From Calothrix brevissima NIES-22 (GTDB lineage: Bacteria > Cyanobacteriota > Cyanobacteriia > Cyanobacteriales > Nostocaceae), in NCBI RefSeq assembly GCF_002367995.1, contig NZ_AP018207.1, forward strand, positions 8,347,366 through 8,411,365: a DNA stretch of 64,000 nt. Direction: 5' to 3'. Positions 59,798 through 64,000 of the stretch are shown here, one piece after another. How positions within the stretch are numbered: position 1 is the first letter of the stretch; every line of letters starts with the position of its first letter. The notes beneath the pieces were generated by a model, which worked only from the letters and a program-made list of their open reading frames with translations, was not told the origin of the DNA and searched no databases. Made by a program: the position numbers and the translations under genes.

Positions 59798-60778
59798 ATG
59801 CGATTACAGAATTTTTATCAGGCTTACAAGCAAGCGACAACCAAGAACGAATCGTTAGACTACGGAGTAGAAGCGATCGCCTCTGATGAAGAATTAGCTA
59901 CTCATATTCAGCAAGTTCTAATTGAGCTAAACTTTCTTGATCCACCAGCAGATGGCAAGTTTGGCCCTATTTCTACAGAAGCGTTAATTGAATTTCAAAA
60001 TGCTATCAGTACAGTTAGACCAGAAGTAGCTAAGGAAAAGGGATTTTTAGGTTTAGCTACGGCAGAAGCTTTAATTGAAACCAAACCCCAGGATGTACCA
60101 CAACCAAAGATCGATTATTCCCGCAAAGATTTGGCTGCTAGACTAATCAAGTTTATGACAGAAATGAATTACCGAGTTTCTGTTGGTGATCAGAAGTATA
60201 ATATAATCTATGTTGAAGGTATGAATCCCGATGGCTCACTAAATTCTGATCGTCCCAATGAATTTAATGATCTACGTCTTGTCGTTGAAATTCCAGATTC
60301 TGACTTAGTACCAGTAATCCAAGGTAAATGGGAAGGAACAACTGAACCCGGGAAAAATTTTACCTTAAACCCTAAGCAAGGAGATGCAGCTAAGTACGGA
60401 GCTGCCAGAATAGCTTTTGGACAATATAAAGCTTGGCAAGTGGGAACACATTATGGTAGTGGTGCAGAACCTCATGAAGCATTAGTTCAAGAAGCACCAA
60501 TCGATGTGTATCGAGATAAAGATAAAAACTTTAAGCGCACAGGTGATTCTCTATATACTGGTAAATTCGAGATCAACCAACATCATGGCTTTGACTATCC
60601 TCGCACTGACATTCGTGGCGCAGGTGCAGGTTGCTTAGTTGGTCGGACAAGAGCTGGACACAGAGAATTTATGAGGTTGATCAAGCAGGATAGGCGTTAT
60701 CAGAAGAACCAGAAATACTTATTTCATACAACAATAATTCCAGGTGACGAATTTATCGAAAAATTTCCAGTTGCGTAA
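59798..60778 (+). CDS. Peptidoglycan-binding protein with L,D-transpeptidase-like C-terminal domain
   Basis: The protein is 326 residues. A PG_binding_1-like helical repeat (about 30-95: ELATHIQQVLIELNFLDPPA, DGKFGPISTEALIEFQ) precedes an unassigned mid region. The C-terminal domain (about 225-310) contains GAEPHEALVQEAPIDVYRD, INQHHGFDYPRTDIRGAGAG and GCLVGRTRAGHREFM. The His...(S/A)-x-GC-x-x-x-R order resembles L,D-transpeptidase/YkuD-like or phage wall-peptidase folds, but the family is not certain. No signal peptide is seen. The same C-terminal domain is repeated at 62884-63195. Confidence 0.75.
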   Translation: MRLQNFYQAYKQATTKNESLDYGVEAIASDEELATHIQQVLIELNFLDPPADGKFGPISTEALIEFQNAISTVRPEVAKEKGFLGLATAEALIETKPQDVPQPKIDYSRKDLAARLIKFMTEMNYRVSVGDQKYNIIYVEGMNPDGSLNSDRPNEFNDLRLVVEIPDSDLVPVIQGKWEGTTEPGKNFTLNPKQGDAAKYGAARIAFGQYKAWQVGTHYGSGAEPHEALVQEAPIDVYRDKDKNFKRTGDSLYTGKFEINQHHGFDYPRTDIRGAGAGCLVGRTRAGHREFMRLIKQDRRYQKNQKYLFHTTIIPGDEFIEKFPVA

Positions 60779-60789
60779 TCAAAATCACC

Positions 60790-60809
60790 TGTCTAAAACT
60801 TTTTAGACA
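60790..60809 (+). terminator. Short palindrome after the peptidoglycan-binding gene
   Basis: TGTCTAAAA (60790-60798) and TTTTAGACA (60801-60809) form a 9-bp stem 12 bp after the stop. The loop is only 2 bases and no T tract follows, so termination is uncertain. Confidence 0.35.
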
Positions 60810-60813
60810 TCCT

Positions 60814-61006
60814 CTTAGCTCGACTTTACCCAAAATTAAGAACTTGGTTCTTTTTATAGAGCAATAGAGCAAAAGCCCTAGCTTTTTGGCAAAAACTTTT
60901 TCCACATAACTGATTAAAGCTGAAATCGAAAAAGTAAACCTATTGCCATACAAAGATTTCAGCGTCAGCCTGAGTATTGCCAAAAAATGAATAAAGTCGA
61001 GCTTAG
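60814..61006. mobile_element. MITE-like segment with 15-bp terminal inverted repeats
   Basis: CTTAGCTCGACTTTA (60814-60828) and TAAAGTCGAGCTTAG (60992-61006) are inverted repeats with one mismatch, enclosing 163 bp without a real gene. A 76-codon minus-strand frame inside may be a transposase remnant but shows no clear motif. No target duplication is recognised. Confidence 0.5.
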
Positions 61007-61092
61007 ATAAAACAAAATTAATTCAATTCCTCGGATTGATTCGTGGGGTGATTAATTTTAAATTTTTAATTTTGGATTCGGAGCAAAGTAAC

Positions 61093-61659
61093 GTGACAAC
61101 ACCAGAAGAAAGATTAAAGATAGCAGCTCAAATTCTTAATTGGGAAGCTAGACGGGATTCTCAAGGTCGGCTCGAAGTTTATACTTTACTTCCTGGCGAC
61201 GGAGGAGGAAAATATGAAGTTGCTGGGATTAACGACAAGTATCATCCTCATGAAGCCAAACTTCTAAAAGAATTAGTTGAACAAGGCAGACACAGTGAAG
61301 CTGAAAAACGAGCTACTGCTTACATTGCTACTTATACAGACAGTGTTGCAGAATGGACAAGGATTATAGGAGTGGAAGCCTATTTACGTGATAGCTCATT
61401 TAACCGAGGTCTTAAAGGAGCTGCGGAAATTTACCAAATTGCTTTGGGAGTTTCAGTGGATGGTATTGTCGGTCGTATAACTCTCAAAGCCGCGCAACAA
61501 GCAGAGTCGCAGCCTAGAGAGCTAATTAGAGATATTCGTAAAGCCAGAGAAAAATATGAGCGCGGATCGGTTGATCGTGACGAATCTAGTCCATTTTGGC
61601 AAGGATTAGTTAATCGATGGGATAAAGCTCTTGATTTTAGTCTGTCCTTAATTACATAG
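61093..61659 (+). CDS. GH108-like peptidoglycan muramidase/PG_binding_3 protein
   Basis: The start is chosen at GTG 61093 (VTTPEERLKIAAQ), with GGAG 9 bp upstream; the frame opens 19 codons earlier. The protein is 188 residues. It shows KYEVAGINDKYHPHEAKLLK, AEKRATAYIATYTDSV, then AYLRDSSFNRGLKGAAEIYQ and GVSVDGIVGRITLKAA. This is the order of the GH108 N-acetylmuramidase/PG_binding_3 family ('fnrG..gA...Lq..lgv.vDG.iGp.T'). The catalytic Glu region EGGxxxxxxDPGG is replaced by GDGGGKYEVAG, so activity is uncertain. Confidence 0.7.
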   Translation: MTTPEERLKIAAQILNWEARRDSQGRLEVYTLLPGDGGGKYEVAGINDKYHPHEAKLLKELVEQGRHSEAEKRATAYIATYTDSVAEWTRIIGVEAYLRDSSFNRGLKGAAEIYQIALGVSVDGIVGRITLKAAQQAESQPRELIRDIRKAREKYERGSVDRDESSPFWQGLVNRWDKALDFSLSLIT

Positions 61660-61726
61660 CAACCTTCAGTAGGGTTTGGAGTTTATTTAAGAAATTGACG
61701 ATTAGCTACAAAAAGGAGAATAGCAA

Positions 61727-62746
61727 ATGAACAAGATAGAACCAAATCAACGCCCCAGCCTCCAAAAAGGAACTAGAGGAGAATGGGTCGTCTTTCTTCA
61801 AGATGTGTTAAACGGATGCAAATGTAATCCATTAGACCTTGATGGAGATTTTGGTGATTTGACAGAAAATGAAGTCAAACTATTCCAGAAAGAAGTAGGC
61901 TTGACAGTGAATGGCGAGGTTGATACAAACACATGGACAGCCCTTGATCAGCATGAAAAATTATTTGGATGGCAATGTGAGTGGCCTAGTCAATCAAGTT
62001 TAACTGGAATCGGTGGTGCTGACACTTTGGAAAATGTCACAGCTGATATGATTTCCAAAGCAGCGACTTTCATGGGAAACTCTCCACGTTTTTGGGGAAG
62101 ATATTTCCAAGGTAATTCAAACGAAGGTGAGTACCTTCACAACAAGGAAAATAAGCCCCTCCATGATAAACAAATTCGAGTCTTACCAATTTCCAGACGG
62201 ACTAGGATGGTTGGTGGTACAAAAGAACAAGGAAATGAAATTGGTAGTAGTCATGCAAAAGATGTGATATTAACTTTTGGGGAAGATTATCTAGCTTCTT
62301 CACAGGGAGACGGCTTGTATTTTTTCCTTGATGTTGAGGGACAGCCCTCATTGTCCAAAGAATTTTACTTAGGATGGTCAGAAGCTATTTTAAAAGCAAG
62401 TAGTAAGGTAAAATTGCTTCCTTGCCTTTACCTGAGTGCAAAGCAAGATCCAACTTCAAAACAGAATCTCGGTGCTGCTATGAGAGCAGGCGCACAGTGT
62501 CATGGTTTATGGGTTGCTAATTATGGTCATCAAATAACGAAGATTCGCCCTTGGGATCGAGATCAATCTGCACCTGCAACCCCAGTTCCTTGTAAGGTTT
62601 TGATCCATCAATATGCTGGAGATATCAACAACAATGGTGTACCAGCAGATAAAACCGAAAATGGTGTATATGATTTTAGCCAGATTAATCCATTCTTAGA
62701 CGATCCAGAATTAGTTCTCAAGCGACTCATCCTACCACCAGCATAA
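61727..62746 (+). CDS. Peptidoglycan-binding DUF1906/glycoside-hydrolase-like protein
   Basis: The protein is 339 residues with AAGGAG 8 bp before the ATG. Residues 10-75 are a PG_binding_1 module (LQKGTRGEWVVFLQDVLNG, LDLDGDFGDLTENEVKLFQK). Residues about 105-330 form a TIM-barrel like DUF1906/GH25 wall hydrolases: DMISKAATFMGNSPRFWGRY, FFLDVEGQPSLSKEFYLGW, LLPCLYLSA, CHGLWVANYGH, VLIHQYAGDINNNGV and VYDFSQINPF. There is no signal peptide. With its neighbours it forms a set acting on peptidoglycan. Confidence 0.8.
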   Translation: MNKIEPNQRPSLQKGTRGEWVVFLQDVLNGCKCNPLDLDGDFGDLTENEVKLFQKEVGLTVNGEVDTNTWTALDQHEKLFGWQCEWPSQSSLTGIGGADTLENVTADMISKAATFMGNSPRFWGRYFQGNSNEGEYLHNKENKPLHDKQIRVLPISRRTRMVGGTKEQGNEIGSSHAKDVILTFGEDYLASSQGDGLYFFLDVEGQPSLSKEFYLGWSEAILKASSKVKLLPCLYLSAKQDPTSKQNLGAAMRAGAQCHGLWVANYGHQITKIRPWDRDQSAPATPVPCKVLIHQYAGDINNNGVPADKTENGVYDFSQINPFLDDPELVLKRLILPPA

Positions 62747-62883
62747 TTATTACCTAGAGTGGCAAAGTTAGCTAGAGCAAAAACTCTAACCTAGTAAATT
62801 CGTTATTGTTGAAAATTTTGGTTTACTTATTTACGCCTATTTCAACCCTTACAAACCTACTCTAGTTTATTTTGCCGTTCTAG

Positions 62884-63195
62884 ATGATTACAATGCGATC
62901 GCCAATATCGAGCTTGGCAGATAGGACGCACCAAGCAGACAAACCTACGGCACATGAGGCATTAGTGCAAACAGGCGGTGAGGTGAGCGTTCATAGAGAC
63001 TTTGATAAAAACTTCCTGCATACCAATGACAAAATTGATACTGATTTCTTCGGCATTAACCAGCATTTGGGATTTGACTTTCCCCAAAACGATATCAAGA
63101 CAGCCAGTGCTGGTTGCTTAGTAGGGCGCACGACAGCAGGACACAGACAATTTATGGAATTGGTGAAGCAAGAAATTTGTAAACCACTCAAATAA
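62884..63195 (+). CDS. Second copy of the HEALVQ...GCLVGR domain, short form
   Basis: This 103-residue protein matches the C-terminal domain of the protein at 59798-60778: HEALVQTGGEVSVHRDFDKN, INQHLGFDFPQNDIKTASAG, GCLVGRTTAGHRQFMELVKQ. Here the motif reads SAGC, restoring the Ser expected in L,D-transpeptidase-like S-x-GC sites, where the longer paralogue has Ala-Gly-Ala-Gly-Cys. The peptidoglycan-binding N-terminus is missing, and the first 22 residues are unlike it. It may be a separate small enzyme or a truncated duplicate. It ends 19 bp before the protease start. Confidence 0.6.
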   Translation: MITMRSPISSLADRTHQADKPTAHEALVQTGGEVSVHRDFDKNFLHTNDKIDTDFFGINQHLGFDFPQNDIKTASAGCLVGRTTAGHRQFMELVKQEICKPLK

Positions 63196-63214
63196 AGGAT
63201 AAGGGCTATTCTAA

Positions 63215-64000
63215 ATGAATCTTTTAGCTCTTGAGCAATTATGGGCAAAGACTTCCGGTAGCCCCCAAATTTGTATTGCTGTACTCGATGGACTGATTGA
63301 TTTCAAGCATCCATGCTTCCTGGGAGCAGACTTGACTCAGATACCGACCTTAGTTACAGGAGAGGCAAATCCGAATGGCGGAATGTCTTTGCATGGTACT
63401 CATGTTGCAAGCATCATCTTTAGTCAGTTGGGTAGTCCTGTCAGGGGAATTGCCCCTCAATGCAAGGGATTGAGCATTCCGGTGTTTGCAGATGAAGGAC
63501 GGCAGTTGTCTCAACTCGATTTAGCCCGTGCGATCGAGCAAGCTGTCAACGCTGGAGCGCATATCATCAACATTAGCGGTGGACAACTCACCGATGAAGG
63601 CGAAGCGGAAGGGTGGTTACGACGCTCTGTTCAGCTTTGCCAGGAAAAGAATGTGCTGATTGTAGCGGCAGCAGGCAATGATGGCTGTGCTTGTTTACAC
63701 GTTCCGGCAGCCCTACCTGCGGTGTTAGCGGTTGGAGCTATGGATGACAAGGGTAAGCCCATTAACTTCAGTAATTGGGGTAAGAGTTACCAGAATCAAG
63801 GCATTGTAGCACCGGGTGAAAACATCTTAGGAGCAAAGCCAGGAGGTGGGACAACTCAGTTGAGTGGTACAAGTTTTGCCGCACCGATCGTCACAGGAGT
63901 TGCAGCCCTGTTATTAAGTTTACAAATTCAGCGCGGTGAAACCCCGAATCCGCAAAAAGTTAGGGACGCTATCTTAAAGAGTGCTTTACCCTGTACAACT
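63215..64000 (+). CDS. PatA/PatG-type cyanobactin maturation protease (subtilisin family), 3' partial
   Basis: The open frame runs from ATG 63215 to the window end (262 codons). The catalytic triad is visible: D25 (IAVLDGLIDFKHPCF), H60 (LHGTHVASIIFSQ) and S220 (LSGTSFAAPIVTGVAAL). Stretches such as AGAHIINISGG, AAAGNDGCACLHVPAALPAV, LAVGAMDDKGKPINFSNWG and GENILGAKPGGGT are characteristic of PatA, which cleaves the leader from cyanobactin precursors. A domain beyond the protease is expected past the edge. With the PatD-like gene at 55737-58043 it points to a cyanobactin-related pathway. AAGGATAAGGG lies upstream. Confidence 0.92.
   Translation, partial: MNLLALEQLWAKTSGSPQICIAVLDGLIDFKHPCFLGADLTQIPTLVTGEANPNGGMSLHGTHVASIIFSQLGSPVRGIAPQCKGLSIPVFADEGRQLSQLDLARAIEQAVNAGAHIINISGGQLTDEGEAEGWLRRSVQLCQEKNVLIVAAAGNDGCACLHVPAALPAVLAVGAMDDKGKPINFSNWGKSYQNQGIVAPGENILGAKPGGGTTQLSGTSFAAPIVTGVAALLLSLQIQRGETPNPQKVRDAILKSALPCTT

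Noticed and set aside
60753-60983. 76-codon minus-strand frame as a gene
   Set aside because: It lies inside the MITE-like segment, overlaps the end of the peptidoglycan-binding gene and has no recognisable motif.

Overview
The window reads as chromosomal DNA of a filamentous, heterocyst-type cyanobacterium (Nostoc/Anabaena/Calothrix-like). The grounds are the many HIP1 octamers (GCGATCGC), heptameric STRR repeats of the CAACAGT/GTCAACA kind, other small dispersed Nostoc-type repeats, a vanadium nitrogenase operon with fused vnfDG, and cyanobacterial families (SLH porin, KGK, PatA-like protease, Ser/Thr-kinase/ATPase/GAF giants). No rRNA, tRNA or CRISPR array was seen. The species cannot be named from sequence alone.

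Layout. 1-6.3 kb: the last module of a non-ribosomal peptide synthetase (E-C-A-PCP-TE, adenylation pocket read as the ornithine code) with an MFS exporter. 6.4-8.8 kb: a Cas2-fold-like small protein, a phosphatase remnant and an ISAs1-type insertion sequence with recognisable terminal inverted repeats. 8.9-17.3 kb: the minus-strand operon vnfDG-vnfK-vnfE-vnfN, preceded by an 870-bp leader and a ModA-like protein without signal peptide. 17.8-24.1 kb: a molybdate block with secreted ModA, a ribbon-helix-helix protein fused to a molybdate-binding Mop/TOBE domain, an SLH porin and a small secreted molybdopterin-fold protein. These are punctuated by a recurring 17-bp palindrome, TACCAA-N5-TTGGTA, which looks like the operator of the ribbon-helix-helix/Mop regulator.

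24.4-37.9 kb is mostly housekeeping and export: bioF, ruvA, a sucrose-phosphate phosphatase, an ABC exporter with MarR and MFS partners, a methyltransferase, two exported proteins, KGK and DUF952 proteins, and an AtzG/AtzE-like pair. 38-45.1 kb is an oxidative set: lipoxygenase, DyP peroxidase with two LysM domains, and a GMC oxidoreductase fused to a DUF1080 (3-keto-glycoside hydrolase) domain.

45.2-64 kb is an accessory island. It holds a 2084-residue kinase/ATPase/GAF/PAS protein ending in an AAA-like ATPase, then a minus-strand set resembling a RiPP/TOMM pathway: HTH-AAA ATPase, PatD/TruD-like cyclodehydratase, amidohydrolase, unknown 208-residue protein and radical SAM/SPASM protein. On the plus strand follow peptidoglycan-binding or lytic proteins and the start of a PatA-type cyanobactin protease cut by the window edge. 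The 14-kb part from 45.2 to 59.5 kb is bounded by inverted copies of the HTH-AAA gene's promoter and 5' end. This island is the best candidate for an undescribed system; the molybdenum operator set beside vnf is the best candidate for an undescribed regulon.
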